In this document: piece after piece, positions 20,073 to 29,408 of the stretch
How the letters are laid out: each line of letters starts with the position of its first letter
Numbering within the stretch: the first letter of the stretch is position 1
Origin: Nocardioides marmoribigeumensis
GTDB lineage: Bacteria; Actinomycetota; Actinomycetes; Propionibacteriales; Nocardioidaceae
Assembly (NCBI RefSeq): GCF_031458325.1
Contig: NZ_JAVDYG010000001.1
Location: forward strand, 1,860,001-1,924,000
Direction of reading: 5' to 3'
DNA: 64,000 nucleotides
The notes under the pieces: model-generated
The model's database searches: none
What the model saw: the letters and a program-made list of their open reading frames with translations, nothing else
What the model was told of the DNA's origin: nothing
Translations under genes and position numbers: made by a program

Positions 20073-21986
20073 TCAGGTCTCCCAGGCCGGGACCACGAGG
20101 CGGAAGGTGCTGCCCCGGCCCAGCTCCGAGTCCACCTCGACGCGGCCGTGGTGGCGCGCCATCACCCGCTTGACGATCGCGAGCCCGAGGCCGGACCCCG
20201 GACGCCGCTTGGCGTCGGGGTTGGACGAGCGGTCGAACTCGTCGAACAGGGTGGCGAGGTCGCCCTCGGCGATCCCGATCCCGGTGTCGGTGACCGAGAG
20301 GACCGCGTCACGGCCACGGCGCTCGAGGGAGACCTCCACGCTGCCGCCGTCGGGGGTGTACTTGACCGCGTTGGCGTAGACGTTGCCCACCGCCATCAGC
20401 AGCTCCTCCGGCATCCCCCGCACGAGCAGCACGCCCTCACCGCCGGGCCCGGTGACCTCCAGCTGCGGCCGCAGGTGCTCGACCGACTGTCCGGCCATGG
20501 CGTCCTCGACGACCGCGCGCAGGTCGACCGGCACGGGCACGAACGGACGGCGGCCCTCGTTGACCCGCGCGAGCATGAGCATGTCGGCGCAGAGCCGGTC
20601 GAGCCGGTCGACGTTGCGGGAGATCACGCGCACGCTCCTGGCCGGGATGCTGTCCTCGTCGAGGACCTCCCCGAGCAGCTCGGTGTGGCCGCGGATCGCG
20701 GTCATCATGTTCTTCAGCTCGTGGGTGACGCTGCGGATCATCTCGCCCTTGTAGTGGTCGAGGTCGGTCAGCTGGGCCACGAGGAGGCGCTCGCGCTGGT
20801 AGAGCCGCGCGCGGCGTACGGCGAGGCCGATCTCGCGACCGATCTCCAGCGCCGCCTCCCGCTCCTGGACCGACCACCGGGCATGGGTGCCGAGCCGGAA
20901 GAGGGTGAGGTAGCCCAGCACCTCGGTGCCCGCCCCGATCGGCACGAAGGTGACGCTGGCGGCGCCGAACTCCTGCACGACCAGGCGCACCGCGGCGCTC
21001 TCCTCGACCGTCAGGATGTCGCCCGCGTCGTCCCCCTCGGCGGTGATGGTGATCGTGCGGTGGGGCCAGGTGCCGTGGACCATCTTGCGCGTCGCGCGGG
21101 AGATGACGACCCCGAGCTCGGCGGCCTCCTCCTCCCCCAGCCGGTCGGCCAGCGGCTTGAGCGCGCTGATCTCCTCGGCCGGGTAGAGGAGCCCGTCGCG
21201 GTCGACCTGCACCCGCGCGCGGTCGATCGGCGGCGCCTCGGGGGACTCCAGGTCCATGAAGAGCCTGATCCGCACCAGGTCGCAGCCGAAGCCCTCCAGC
21301 AGCGGGTCGTGGCAGGCCGTGAGCACGTCGACGATGTCCAGGCCCGCCGCGGCGGCCTCGACCACCTCGCGCACGGCCTGGTCGATCCGCAGCCGCTCCT
21401 CGAGCACCGCCCGCTCGTGCGCGTGGTGCAGCGCGAGGCCGGCCTGGACGGCGTACACCTCGAGGACGCGGCGCTCCGCGAGGGTGGGGCGGCGTCCGTG
21501 CTCGGGGAGGTCGACGCTGAGGACGCCGAGGAGGTCGCCGCCGGGGCCGATCAGCGGGGCGTAGAGCGCGTCGAGCGGGTGCCACGCGTCGGGGTCGACG
21601 GGCACCGGGATGTCGGGCACCCAGGTGCTCGCCGCGTCCTTCGGCAGCCGGTCGTGCGGCAGGAAGCGCAGCGAGCCCCAGTGCTCGGCCAGGTCGATCT
21701 CCTCGAGCATCCCCTGGGCCGGGATGCGCCGGTTGAGCAGGACCGCGCAGCCCGCGGGGTCCCCGGCGACGGCCACGGCCTCGAACATGTGCATCGGGCC
21801 GCTGTCGTCGAGACGGTCGACCAGCGCGACCTGGAAGCCCAGGCGCGCGACGACCCCGTCGACGACGCGCTGGAGCATCGTCAGCACGTCGCTCGAGGCG
21901 TGCATGGAGGCGATCAGGTCGGTCACGCCGTCGAGCGCGGCCAGGCCGGCCTCGGTCTCGGCGGAGTGCTCGTGTCGCGGGCCCAT
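20073..21986 (-). CDS. GAF-domain sensor histidine kinase
   Basis: A soluble kinase of about 637 residues. Two GAF-like regions (about 20-170 and 190-380) are followed by a HisKA dimerisation domain with the phospho-acceptor in SVTHELKNMMTAIRGH, then the HATPase with NVYANAVKYTPDGG, DTGIGIAEGD and GSGLGLAIVKRV. No membrane segment is visible, so it senses a cytoplasmic signal. The ATG at 21986 is chosen; GTG at 22025 or TTG at 22040 would add a His-Val repeat (GHVSDHASDHVGGHV) encoded by phased CACGTG copies. There is no cognate regulator next to it. It diverges from the SpoIIE phosphatase gene. Confidence 0.9.
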   Translation of the reverse strand: MGPRHEHSAETEAGLAALDGVTDLIASMHASSDVLTMLQRVVDGVVARLGFQVALVDRLDDSGPMHMFEAVAVAGDPAGCAVLLNRRIPAQGMLEEIDLAEHWGSLRFLPHDRLPKDAASTWVPDIPVPVDPDAWHPLDALYAPLIGPGGDLLGVLSVDLPEHGRRPTLAERRVLEVYAVQAGLALHHAHERAVLEERLRIDQAVREVVEAAAAGLDIVDVLTACHDPLLEGFGCDLVRIRLFMDLESPEAPPIDRARVQVDRDGLLYPAEEISALKPLADRLGEEEAAELGVVISRATRKMVHGTWPHRTITITAEGDDAGDILTVEESAAVRLVVQEFGAASVTFVPIGAGTEVLGYLTLFRLGTHARWSVQEREAALEIGREIGLAVRRARLYQRERLLVAQLTDLDHYKGEMIRSVTHELKNMMTAIRGHTELLGEVLDEDSIPARSVRVISRNVDRLDRLCADMLMLARVNEGRRPFVPVPVDLRAVVEDAMAGQSVEHLRPQLEVTGPGGEGVLLVRGMPEELLMAVGNVYANAVKYTPDGGSVEVSLERRGRDAVLSVTDTGIGIAEGDLATLFDEFDRSSNPDAKRRPGSGLGLAIVKRVMARHHGRVEVDSELGRGSTFRLVVPAWET

Positions 21987-22028
21987 CACGTGTCCCCCCA
22001 CGTGATCGCTCGCGTGGTCACTCACGTG
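21987..22028. repeat. Four 12-bp-phased CACGTG-type sites at the kinase 5' end
   Basis: CACGTG occurs at 21987, 21999 and 22023 and the variant CGCGTG at 22011, giving four sites at exactly 12-bp steps. If the kinase starts at its ATG (21986) this is leader DNA and a possible cooperative operator; if it starts upstream, it encodes a tandem four-residue x-His-Val/Ala-x repeat. Sequence alone does not decide. Confidence 0.55.
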
Positions 22029-22171
22029 CCCAGTCCCCAACGACCTGTCCCCTCGCCCCAGCGGGCGATCCGCCCTACGGACAAAATAGGTCGACTTCGC
22101 TGCTTTGGGGAGGGGTGCGGCCCCGCGGATGCGCTCCGGGGAGTCACCCGACGGGGGGATAACCTGGCCCG

Positions 22172-23935
22172 ATGCCTGCTGAGCTCCACCATCCCCACGT
22201 GCGGGTGGACATCGCGGCCGGCTCCTTCGACCACTTCGCCAGGCTCGTCCGCCGCGCGCTGGACGTCCCGACAGCCCTGGTCACCCTCGTCGAGCAGGAC
22301 CGGCAGTGGTTCCCCGGGGCCGTCGGCCTCGGCGACCCGTGGGCCCTCACGCGGGAGACACCGCTGGCCTACTCCTTCTGCCAGCACGTCGTGCACGACG
22401 CCGAGCCGCTGGTCGTCGACGACGCCCGCGAGCACATCCGGCTGCGCGCCAACCCCGCCATCGTGGAGATGGGCGTCGTGGCCTACGCCGGCCACCCGAT
22501 CACCAACGCCGCCGGGGAGGTCGTCGGGGCGCTCGCCGCGATCGACACCTGCTCGCGCCGCTGGAGCCACGACGAGATGGGCGCGCTGGCCGACCTGGCC
22601 CTCGCCTGCTCCGGCGAGCTCGCCTCCCGCGAGCTGGCCGACGAGGCCATGCGGCGCGAGCGCGAGGCCCTCGACCTCCACGAGCGCAGCCGGGTGGCGC
22701 TGTCGCTGAGCAACGCCCTCGTGCAGGCCTCGACCACCGGGGAGGTGGCGCTGGCCACCGAGCAGGTCGTGCGCGAGCACCTGGGCGCCGGCAAGTGCGG
22801 CATCTGGCTGCGGCCCTCGGCCGGCCTGGCCGACCCCGACGTCCTGCGCTTCGTGCCCACGGCCACGCCGTGGGCGGCCGCCCTGGAGTACGTCCGCATC
22901 CCGCTCAGCACCGCCAACCCGGTGGGCGCGGCCCTGGTCGAGGCGCACCCCCTCTACTACCCGACCCACGCCGCCCAGCTGCTCGACTTCCCGGCCGTCA
23001 CGACGTCGGTGAGCTCCGGCGAGGCCCGGGCCCTCCTGCCCCTGCTCGCCGAGGGCCGCGCCTTCGGCACGCTCGTGGTCGTCTGGGACGAGCCCCTGGA
23101 GTTCACCGAGGACCTGCGGTCGACCCTGCAGATGGCCGCCCAGGCCGTCGCCCAGGCGGTCCGCCGCGCGGTCTACGCCGAGGAGCGCAGCCGCTCCCTC
23201 CTCACCTTCCAGAAGGGGCTGCTCCCGCGCCTGCCCGAGATCCCGACCCTCGAGCTCGCGGCCCGCTACCTCCCCGCCTCGGAGCACGACCGCATCGGCG
23301 GCGACTGGTACGACGTGTTCCCGCTGCCCTCGGGCGACGTCGCCGTGGTCATCGGTGACGTGGCCGGGCACAACACCGCCTCCGCGGCGACCATGGTCCA
23401 GGTGCGCACGATGATGCGGTCGCTGTCGTGGGGCGTCGAGGACACCCCGGCCGGCAACGTGGGCCGGCTCGACCGCTTCCTGCTCGACGTGGGCGAGGAG
23501 GGCGTGGCGACGATGGTGAGCGCCCACCTGTCCTCGGAGGCCGACGACGAGGGACGCCACCTGCTGCGGTGGACCAACGCCGGTCACCCCCCGCCGCTGC
23601 TGCTCGAGGAGGACGGCCGGGTCCGCTGGCTGGAGGACGCCGACTTCTCCCACACCGACGTCATGGTGGGGGTCGACCCGCACGTCACGCGGTCCGACCA
23701 CGTCGCGCTCGTGCCGCGCGGCGGGACGGTCCTGCTGTTCACCGACGGGCTGACCGAGCGGCGGGGCGAGGACCTGACCGAGGGGCTGGACCGCCTGGCG
23801 GCGGCGGCCGCCGCGCACCACCGCCTCCCGCTGGAGCTCTTCGTCGACAGCCTGCTCGAGGTGATGGCACCCGGCGACCTCGACGACGACGTAGCGCTGC
23901 TCGCGCTGCGCTTCCGCGACGCGGGCGCGGCCTGA
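22172..23935 (+). CDS. GAF/SpoIIE-type PP2C serine phosphatase (RsbU-like)
   Basis: A 587-residue soluble protein. Two GAF regions (about 8-150 and 180-330) precede a SpoIIE/PP2C catalytic domain (~350-585). Metal-binding motifs are GGDWYDVFPLPSGDVAVVIGD, VLLFTDGLTERRGED and DLDDDVALLAL. Such enzymes dephosphorylate STAS anti-anti-sigma factors and so release stress sigma factors. ATG at 22172 lies 27 nt downstream of a purine-rich GACGGGGGGATAA stretch. It shares a 185-bp divergent region with the GAF kinase, suggesting one signalling unit; the missing STAS partner must be elsewhere. Confidence 0.92.
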   Translation: MPAELHHPHVRVDIAAGSFDHFARLVRRALDVPTALVTLVEQDRQWFPGAVGLGDPWALTRETPLAYSFCQHVVHDAEPLVVDDAREHIRLRANPAIVEMGVVAYAGHPITNAAGEVVGALAAIDTCSRRWSHDEMGALADLALACSGELASRELADEAMRREREALDLHERSRVALSLSNALVQASTTGEVALATEQVVREHLGAGKCGIWLRPSAGLADPDVLRFVPTATPWAAALEYVRIPLSTANPVGAALVEAHPLYYPTHAAQLLDFPAVTTSVSSGEARALLPLLAEGRAFGTLVVVWDEPLEFTEDLRSTLQMAAQAVAQAVRRAVYAEERSRSLLTFQKGLLPRLPEIPTLELAARYLPASEHDRIGGDWYDVFPLPSGDVAVVIGDVAGHNTASAATMVQVRTMMRSLSWGVEDTPAGNVGRLDRFLLDVGEEGVATMVSAHLSSEADDEGRHLLRWTNAGHPPPLLLEEDGRVRWLEDADFSHTDVMVGVDPHVTRSDHVALVPRGGTVLLFTDGLTERRGEDLTEGLDRLAAAAAAHHRLPLELFVDSLLEVMAPGDLDDDVALLALRFRDAGAA

Positions 23936-23950
23936 CCGGTCCGGCCCTCC

Positions 23951-23969
23951 TGCACGGATCGGCCGTGCA
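23951..23969 (+). terminator. Possible terminator after the SpoIIE phosphatase
   Basis: TGCACGG and CCGTGCA pair around ATCGG, 16 bp after the phosphatase stop. It is a compact 7-bp hairpin without a U-tract, as is common in high-GC actinobacteria. Support is moderate. Confidence 0.4.
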
Positions 23970-24071
23970 CGAACTCGCACCACCACGAATCGGGCGAACC
24001 CCCTCCCGGTCGACCGGTCCCTGATGCATGATCCATCGGACGGCCCGCTGCGGGCCCCGAAAGGACGCTCG

Positions 24072-25067
24072 ATGACGCGACGTGCCCGACGCCCCTCTCG
24101 GCTGGGCCTGGTGACCCTCGCCGGTGGCGTGCTCCTGCTCGGTGCCCTGAGCCCTGCCTCCGCCATGCCGGCGGCGAGCGACGGCGGCAGCACCACCTCG
24201 ACCTGCTTCGACCCCTCGGCCTGGGGCATCGGCGGCTCCGCGGCGCGCGGGGGCCACGGGGGCCTCGACCACGCCGCGGTCAGCGCGGCCCAGCAGCGCG
24301 CGATCGAGCGCCAGACGGCCAGGATCCTCGCCGCGAAGGGCAAGGGCGGCAAGAAGCCCGGTGGCGGTGGCGGTGGGGGCTCCACCGGCGGCACGGTGAC
24401 GCCCGTCTCCGTCCCGGTCTACGTCCACGTGATGACCGCCAGCAACGGCGACGGCGACGTGAGCAACTCCCAGGTCACCCAGCAGATCGCGGTGCTCAAC
24501 AAGACCTACGCCGGGCAGGAGTCGTCGGCGGCGTCCAACACGGGCTTCAGCTTCACGCTCGCCGGCCTCGACCGGCACGCCAACGACGCGTGGCACACCG
24601 ACCAGCAGAGCACGACCTACCGGGCCGCCACGCGCCTGGGCGGCAAGAACGCGCTCAACATCTGGCTGGTCGACTTCTCCTACCTCGGCATCGCGACCTT
24701 CCCGTGGGACTACGCCGCCAACCCCGCCATCGACGGGATCCGGGTGCAGTACTCCTCGCTCCCGGGCGGGAGCATCGCCAACTACAACCTCGGCGAGACC
24801 GCGACGCACGAGGCCGGCCACTGGCTCGGGCTCTACCACACGTTCCAGGGCGGCTGCCAGAACCCGGGCGACGAGGTGAGCGACACCCCGGCCCAGAGGA
24901 GCGCGACGACCGGCTGCCCCGAGGGGCGGGACTCGTGCCGCAACCAGCCGGGTCTCGACCCGATCCACAACTACATGGACTACTCCTACGACAGCTGCTA
25001 CAACCAGTTCACCGCCGGCCAGACCAGCCGGATGCAGCAGATGTGGACGGCCTACCGCGCAGGGTGA
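24072..25067 (+). CDS. Secreted zinc metalloprotease, M43 (pappalysin-like)
   Basis: A 331-residue exported protease. The N-terminus is a Sec signal (Arg-rich start, hydrophobic LVTLAGGVLLLGALS, cleavage near SPASAMPA). A propeptide-like region ends in a Gly/Lys linker (residues ~92-118) before the catalytic domain. The extended zinc motif HEAGHWLGLYH and the Met-turn region HNYMDYSYDSC are both present, and paired cysteines (GGCQNPGDE, TTGCPEGRDSCRNQ) suggest disulfides. ATG at 24072 follows AAAGGA. It is followed by a strong terminator, so it is monocistronic. Substrate unknown; extracellular protein degradation is the likely role. Confidence 0.93.
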   Translation: MTRRARRPSRLGLVTLAGGVLLLGALSPASAMPAASDGGSTTSTCFDPSAWGIGGSAARGGHGGLDHAAVSAAQQRAIERQTARILAAKGKGGKKPGGGGGGGSTGGTVTPVSVPVYVHVMTASNGDGDVSNSQVTQQIAVLNKTYAGQESSAASNTGFSFTLAGLDRHANDAWHTDQQSTTYRAATRLGGKNALNIWLVDFSYLGIATFPWDYAANPAIDGIRVQYSSLPGGSIANYNLGETATHEAGHWLGLYHTFQGGCQNPGDEVSDTPAQRSATTGCPEGRDSCRNQPGLDPIHNYMDYSYDSCYNQFTAGQTSRMQQMWTAYRAG

Positions 25068-25088
25068 CCTGAGCACGGCAGGCGACGT

Positions 25089-25120
25089 GGAGGCCCGGGA
25101 CCAGGTGGTCCCGGGCCTCC
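25089..25120 (+). terminator. Strong terminator after the metalloprotease
   Basis: A perfect 14-bp stem (GGAGGCCCGGGACC with GGTCCCGGGCCTCC) closes on the loop AGGT, 21 bp downstream of the protease stop. No T-run follows, as usual for this GC content. Confidence 0.85.
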
Positions 25121-25198
25121 GGCTCGCCCGGGGGTCTTGACCACGCGCACCGAGGGGAGTCTCATGGGGCCGTTGGTCCCCACTCGGGAGGATTCGCC

Positions 25199-25504
25199 AT
25201 GTCCGCACCCCGCCCCACCCCGGCCGACGACCAGGTCCCGCCGCCCCCCGAGGGCTCGGCCTCCCGGGGCCTGTGGGTCGCGATCTGGGCGCTCCTCGCG
25301 CCGGCCGTCGTGCTCCCGCTCCTGGTCGGGATCTACGACCGGACCGATCCCGAGCTGGCCGGGTTCCCCTTCTACTTCTGGTTCCAGTTCGCCCTGATCC
25401 CGGTGGCAGCGGTGCTCACCCTCGCCGCGTTCGCGCTGTCGCGGAGGGCCGACGCCCGCGACCGGGCGGCTCGGGCGGCTCGACCGGGACGGGGTGGTCG
25501 CTGA
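25199..25504 (+). CDS. Small membrane protein, symporter-associated (DUF3311-like)
   Basis: A 101-residue protein with ATG at 25199 and GGAGG 8 nt upstream. Two membrane segments are predicted (about 27-46, LWVAIWALLAPAVVLPLLVG, and 60-82, FWFQFALIPVAAVLTLAAFA), with a Pro-rich N-tail and Arg-rich C-tail. Small two-helix proteins of this type are typically encoded directly before sodium:solute symporters and are thought to be accessory subunits. Its TGA overlaps the symporter ATG by one base (TGATG), supporting coupled synthesis. Confidence 0.85.
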   Translation: MSAPRPTPADDQVPPPPEGSASRGLWVAIWALLAPAVVLPLLVGIYDRTDPELAGFPFYFWFQFALIPVAAVLTLAAFALSRRADARDRAARAARPGRGGR

Positions 25505-27144
25505 TGGACGCCGTGGCGGTCAGCGTCTTCGTCTTCCTGTTCCTGCTCGTCACCGTGCTGGGCTTCGCGGCGGCCCGGTGGCGTCGCGCCGACGACATGG
25601 GGAGCCTCGACGAGTGGGGCCTCGGCGGTCGCGGGTTCGGGTCCTTCATCGCCTGGTTCCTCATCGGCGGCGACCTCTACACGGCGTACACCTTCGTGGC
25701 CGTGCCGGCCCTGATGTACGCCGGCAGCGCGGTCGGGTTCTTCGCCGTCCCCTACACGATCGTGGTCTACCCGATCATCTTCCTGTTCCTCCCGCGACTG
25801 TGGTCGGTCAGCCACCGGCACGGCTACGTCACGCCGGCCGACTTCGTGCGCGGGCGCTACGACTCGCGGCCCCTGGCGCTGGCGATCGCCCTGACCGGCA
25901 TCCTCGCGACGATGCCCTACATCGCGCTGCAGCTGGTCGGCATCGAGGTCGTGCTCCAGGTGATGGGCCTGCAGGCCGGCGAGGACGCCTCGTGGATCGT
26001 CCAGGACGCGCCGCTGTTCCTGGCCTTCGCCGTGCTCGCCGCCTACACCTACTCCTCGGGCCTGCGCGCCCCCGCGCTCATCGCCTTCGTCAAGGACGCG
26101 CTGATCTACGTCGTCATCATCGTGGCCGTGATCTACCTGCCCACCAAGCTCGGTGGCTGGGGCGCGATCTTCGACGCCGTCGGGGCGTCGTTCGACAAGT
26201 TCAACAAGGACAACGCCGACGCCATCGCGACTGGCGCTGCTGCGCCCAAGGCGATCGTGCCGCCCGCGACGGCGCAGTGGGCCTACGCCTCGCTGGCGCT
26301 GGGGTCGGCCCTCGCCCTGTTCATGTACCCCCACTCGGTCACCGGCGTCCTGTCGACCCGCGACCGCTCGGTGATCCGGCGCAACGCGGCGCTCCTGCCG
26401 GCGTACACCTTCCTGCTGGGGCTGCTGGCCCTCCTCGGCTTCGTCGCGATCGCGGCCGGGGTGCAGGTGAGCAACGGTCAGCAGGCCGTGCCGCAGCTGT
26501 TCGAGAACGAGTTCCCCAGCTGGTTCGCCGGCGTCGGGTTCGCCGCGATCGCGATCGGTGCGCTGGTGCCCGCAGCGATCATGTCGATCGCCGCGGCCAA
26601 CCTCTGGACGCGCAACATCTACAAGGCCTTCCTCAAGCCCGACGCGACCGCGTCGGAGGAGGCCACGCAGGCCAAGGTGGTCTCGCTGCTGGTCAAGGTC
26701 GGGGCGCTGGTCTTCGTGCTCGGGCTCCCCAAGGAGTTCGCGATCAACCTCCAGCTGCTGGGCGGCGTCTGGATCCTGCAGACGCTCCCCGCGCTCGTGG
26801 TCGGGCTCTACACGCGGTGGTTCGACCGGTGGGCGCTGCTCGCCGGCTGGGCCGTCGGCATGGCCTGGGGCACCTGGCTGGCGTACGGCGTCGAGGTCGT
26901 CGGCAAGCCCGGCAGCCACTTCGGCGGTCCGCTGGTCGCCGTGCCCGGCACCGAGACCAAGGTCTACATCGCCGTGCTCGCGGTGATCGCCAACCTGGTC
27001 GTCACGATCGTGCTCACGCTGCTGTTCCGCGCGGTCGGGGTCGCCGGCGGCGAGGACGAGACGCGCGCGGAGGACTACGCCGCCGACGTCGGGGACGTCG
27101 GGGTCGAGGACGAGCTGGACCCCCACGCGCCGAGCCACACCTGA
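25504..27144 (+). CDS. Sodium:solute symporter (SSF family)
   Basis: A 546-residue polytopic transporter with about 13 predicted membrane helices. The N-terminal pattern GLGGRGFGSFIAWFLIGGDLYTAYTFVAVPALMY and the later MYPHSVTGVLSTRD and IMSIAAANLWTRNIYK are characteristic of the SSF family, branch of monocarboxylate/organic acid symporters. It would couple sodium influx to uptake of a small organic acid; the substrate cannot be read from sequence. The ATG overlaps the stop of the small membrane protein gene. It converges on the beta-propeller-like gene with 13 bp between the stops. Confidence 0.92.
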   Translation: MDAVAVSVFVFLFLLVTVLGFAAARWRRADDMGSLDEWGLGGRGFGSFIAWFLIGGDLYTAYTFVAVPALMYAGSAVGFFAVPYTIVVYPIIFLFLPRLWSVSHRHGYVTPADFVRGRYDSRPLALAIALTGILATMPYIALQLVGIEVVLQVMGLQAGEDASWIVQDAPLFLAFAVLAAYTYSSGLRAPALIAFVKDALIYVVIIVAVIYLPTKLGGWGAIFDAVGASFDKFNKDNADAIATGAAAPKAIVPPATAQWAYASLALGSALALFMYPHSVTGVLSTRDRSVIRRNAALLPAYTFLLGLLALLGFVAIAAGVQVSNGQQAVPQLFENEFPSWFAGVGFAAIAIGALVPAAIMSIAAANLWTRNIYKAFLKPDATASEEATQAKVVSLLVKVGALVFVLGLPKEFAINLQLLGGVWILQTLPALVVGLYTRWFDRWALLAGWAVGMAWGTWLAYGVEVVGKPGSHFGGPLVAVPGTETKVYIAVLAVIANLVVTIVLTLLFRAVGVAGGEDETRAEDYAADVGDVGVEDELDPHAPSHT

Positions 27145-27157
27145 CCCGGCAGGCAGG

Positions 27158-28309
27158 TCACCGGTCGATCCGGAGGCAGCGGCGCACCTTGCGCTGCCCA
27201 CCTGGGAGGCTCATCTGGTCGGCGAGGTCCGCGACGGAGTAGCGCACGAGCTGCGGGACGACCGCGTCACCGCGGTCGTAGTAGAGCCGCACGCTGGCCT
27301 CGCTGAGCATCCAGAGCCCACCGCGGCCGTCGAAGGCGATCCCCTCCGCACCCGGCACCACCGGCACGCGCTGGCCCCGGGGTCCGATGAGGACGCCGCA
27401 GCCGCTGCGCGTCATGGTGACCCACAGGCCCTTGGCCGCCCGCTCCCGCAGCCGGCCGTAGGTCAGGCCCTGCAGGCCGCTGGGGGCGTGGTCGGTCTCG
27501 CGGGCACGCAGCACCCCGCGGGGGGACCGTCGGATCCGGCGGGGGTCGAACCAGTCGATGCGGCCCTTGCCCGGCGCCGCGTGGCGTCCGAGGCCCAGCC
27601 CCCTGCCCGGCACGAGGACGCCGACCGAGCCGCGCACCCCGTCCTCGAGGCGCCAGACGCGGCGCACCGCGTCCTGGTGCCCGATGCGGTGCGGGTCGAG
27701 CAGCCACAGCCGGCGGGTCTCCACGACCCAGAGCCGCTTGGGTCCGTCGGCCACCACGGCCCCGCCGTGGCGGCAGTACGTCGTCCCGCGGCCCGGCACG
27801 GCGCCCTGGAGCTTGGCCTGCACCTTGACGACCCGCGCGCGGCGCAGGTCGATCTGGAGCAGCCGACAGGCCCGCTTGCTGCGCGGGGCGCTGCCGTTGT
27901 AGCCCGTCACCCAGCCGGTGCGGCCCTGGACGGCGAGCCCCTGCGGGACGAAGCGGCCGATCCTCCCGCCGAGCCACATCCCGCGGCAGATGGCCTCGTC
28001 GCCCCAGAAGCGGGTGAGCCGCCGGGGCAGGTGGGCGGGGCGCTGACCGTGCACCTCGCGGGAGGACAACGGGCCGCAGCGCTCGGTCCGGGAGGCGGAC
28101 TGACGCGCCGACCCCTCGGGGTGGTCGGGCCCACCGTCGGACACCGCCAGGCGGACGGCGAGCCCGCTGACCGCGAGCACCACGACCGTGACGCCGGCGA
28201 CGACGGCCCGGCGGCGGGGCCGCGCGAGCCTCCCGCTCGGGGTCGGGGCGGGCGGTTCCGCGGCGGGGCTCACCGCAGAAGGATAGGGCGATCTGTGAAA
28301 GTTGGTCAC
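27158..28309 (-). CDS. Membrane-anchored or exported protein with probable beta-propeller repeats, unknown
   Basis: About 383 residues. A Pro/Arg-rich N-terminus is followed by one hydrophobic segment (VVAGVTVVVLAVSGLAVRLAV) that is either a signal anchor or an export signal. The remaining ~300 residues have repeated strand-rich blocks (FVPQGLAVQGRTGWVTGY, LWVVETRRLWLLDPHRI, GLQGLTYGRL, AEGIAFDGRGGLWMLSE) that look like NHL/YncE propeller blades, with several Cys. No catalytic motif is seen. Start is uncertain: TTG at 28312, GTG at 28309 or GTG at 28273, none with a clear ribosome site. Confidence 0.7.
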   Translation of the reverse strand: MTNFHRSPYPSAVSPAAEPPAPTPSGRLARPRRRAVVAGVTVVVLAVSGLAVRLAVSDGGPDHPEGSARQSASRTERCGPLSSREVHGQRPAHLPRRLTRFWGDEAICRGMWLGGRIGRFVPQGLAVQGRTGWVTGYNGSAPRSKRACRLLQIDLRRARVVKVQAKLQGAVPGRGTTYCRHGGAVVADGPKRLWVVETRRLWLLDPHRIGHQDAVRRVWRLEDGVRGSVGVLVPGRGLGLGRHAAPGKGRIDWFDPRRIRRSPRGVLRARETDHAPSGLQGLTYGRLRERAAKGLWVTMTRSGCGVLIGPRGQRVPVVPGAEGIAFDGRGGLWMLSEASVRLYYDRGDAVVPQLVRYSVADLADQMSLPGGQRKVRRCLRIDR

Positions 28310-28358
28310 CAAAGGGGCACCAGTGGCGATCTCGCCCCCTCCGAGCAGCTCAGCCGGC

Positions 28359-29396
28359 TCAGCCGGCGAGCAGCTCGAGCGTCCGCGTGCGTCCGGCCGA
28401 GAGGGTCACGTCGGCGCCGTCGTGCTCACCGGCCACCGGATGGATCATCACCTCGTCGACGCCGAACCGCTCGGCGAGCGCCGTCACCTCGCCCCGCGCG
28501 GTCTCCCGGTCTCCGACGACCCAGCGCGCGCGCATCGCGTCGTACACCTGCTGGTGGGCGGGCGGGAGGTCGACCGCCTCGGCCTTCTCCACGCTGGCCT
28601 GGGCGCGCATCGGCTGGCCGGTGCGCAGCGCGACCATCGCCAGGAGGTAGGGCCGGGCGAGGCGCTCAGCCTCCTCGGCGGTGTCGGCGACGCAGGCGTT
28701 GACGGTGAGGAACGTGGTCGGACGCTCGGCGTGGGCGCTGGGCCGGAAGCTCTCGCGGTAGAGCGCGAGCGCCTCGGCGGTGCCCTGGCCCGAGAAGTGG
28801 TGGGCGAAGACGTAGGGCAGACCCTCCTGCGCCGCGAGGCGGGCGGAGTAGTCCGAGGAGCCGAGCAGCCAGACCGGCGGGCGCGAGCGCGCCTGCGGGG
28901 TCGCGCGCAGGGCGTACTCCTGGCCGCGCAGATCGAGGGCGACCCCTTCGGGTGACATCATCGCCAGCACGTGCCGCACGTGGTCGGGGAAGTCGTTGAC
29001 CGCGTCGGGACCGATCCCCGACCCGGTGCGCAGCGCCCAGCTGGTGACCGGGTCGCTGCCGGGTGCGCGGCCGATGCCGAGGTCGATGCGGCCGGGGTGG
29101 GCGGCCTCGAGCAGCGCGAACTGCTCGGCGACCACGAGCGGGGCGTGGTTGGGCAGCATCACCCCGCCCGACCCGACGCGGAGGCGGTCGGTGGCCGCGG
29201 CCAGCATCGAGATCAGGACGGCCGGGTTGGTCGCGGCGACCGACGGCATGTTGTGGTGCTCGGCGACCCAGTAGCGGCGCAGGCCGAGGTCGTCGGCACG
29301 GCGGGCCAGCGACCGGCTCGCGGCGAGGGCGTCGCTGGTCGACTGGTCCTCGCGGACCGGGACGAGGTCGAGGACGGAGAGGGCGGGAGAGCTCAC
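28359..29396 (-). CDS. LLM-class flavin-dependent oxidoreductase (luciferase-like)
   Basis: A 345-residue TIM-barrel flavoprotein. Segments such as RYWVAEHHNMPSVAATNPAV, RVGSGGVMLPNHAPLVVAEQ, RIDLGIGRAPGSDP and PVWLLGSSDYSARLAAQEG are typical of the luciferase-like monooxygenase group using FMN (or F420). GTG at 29396 (MSSPALSVLDLVPV) is chosen because the upstream in-frame ATG at 29429 lies inside the terminator hairpin of the preceding gene. Substrate unknown. Confidence 0.93.
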   Translation of the reverse strand: MSSPALSVLDLVPVREDQSTSDALAASRSLARRADDLGLRRYWVAEHHNMPSVAATNPAVLISMLAAATDRLRVGSGGVMLPNHAPLVVAEQFALLEAAHPGRIDLGIGRAPGSDPVTSWALRTGSGIGPDAVNDFPDHVRHVLAMMSPEGVALDLRGQEYALRATPQARSRPPVWLLGSSDYSARLAAQEGLPYVFAHHFSGQGTAEALALYRESFRPSAHAERPTTFLTVNACVADTAEEAERLARPYLLAMVALRTGQPMRAQASVEKAEAVDLPPAHQQVYDAMRARWVVGDRETARGEVTALAERFGVDEVMIHPVAGEHDGADVTLSAGRTRTLELLAG

Positions 29397-29408
29397 GTCA
29401 GACGACAA

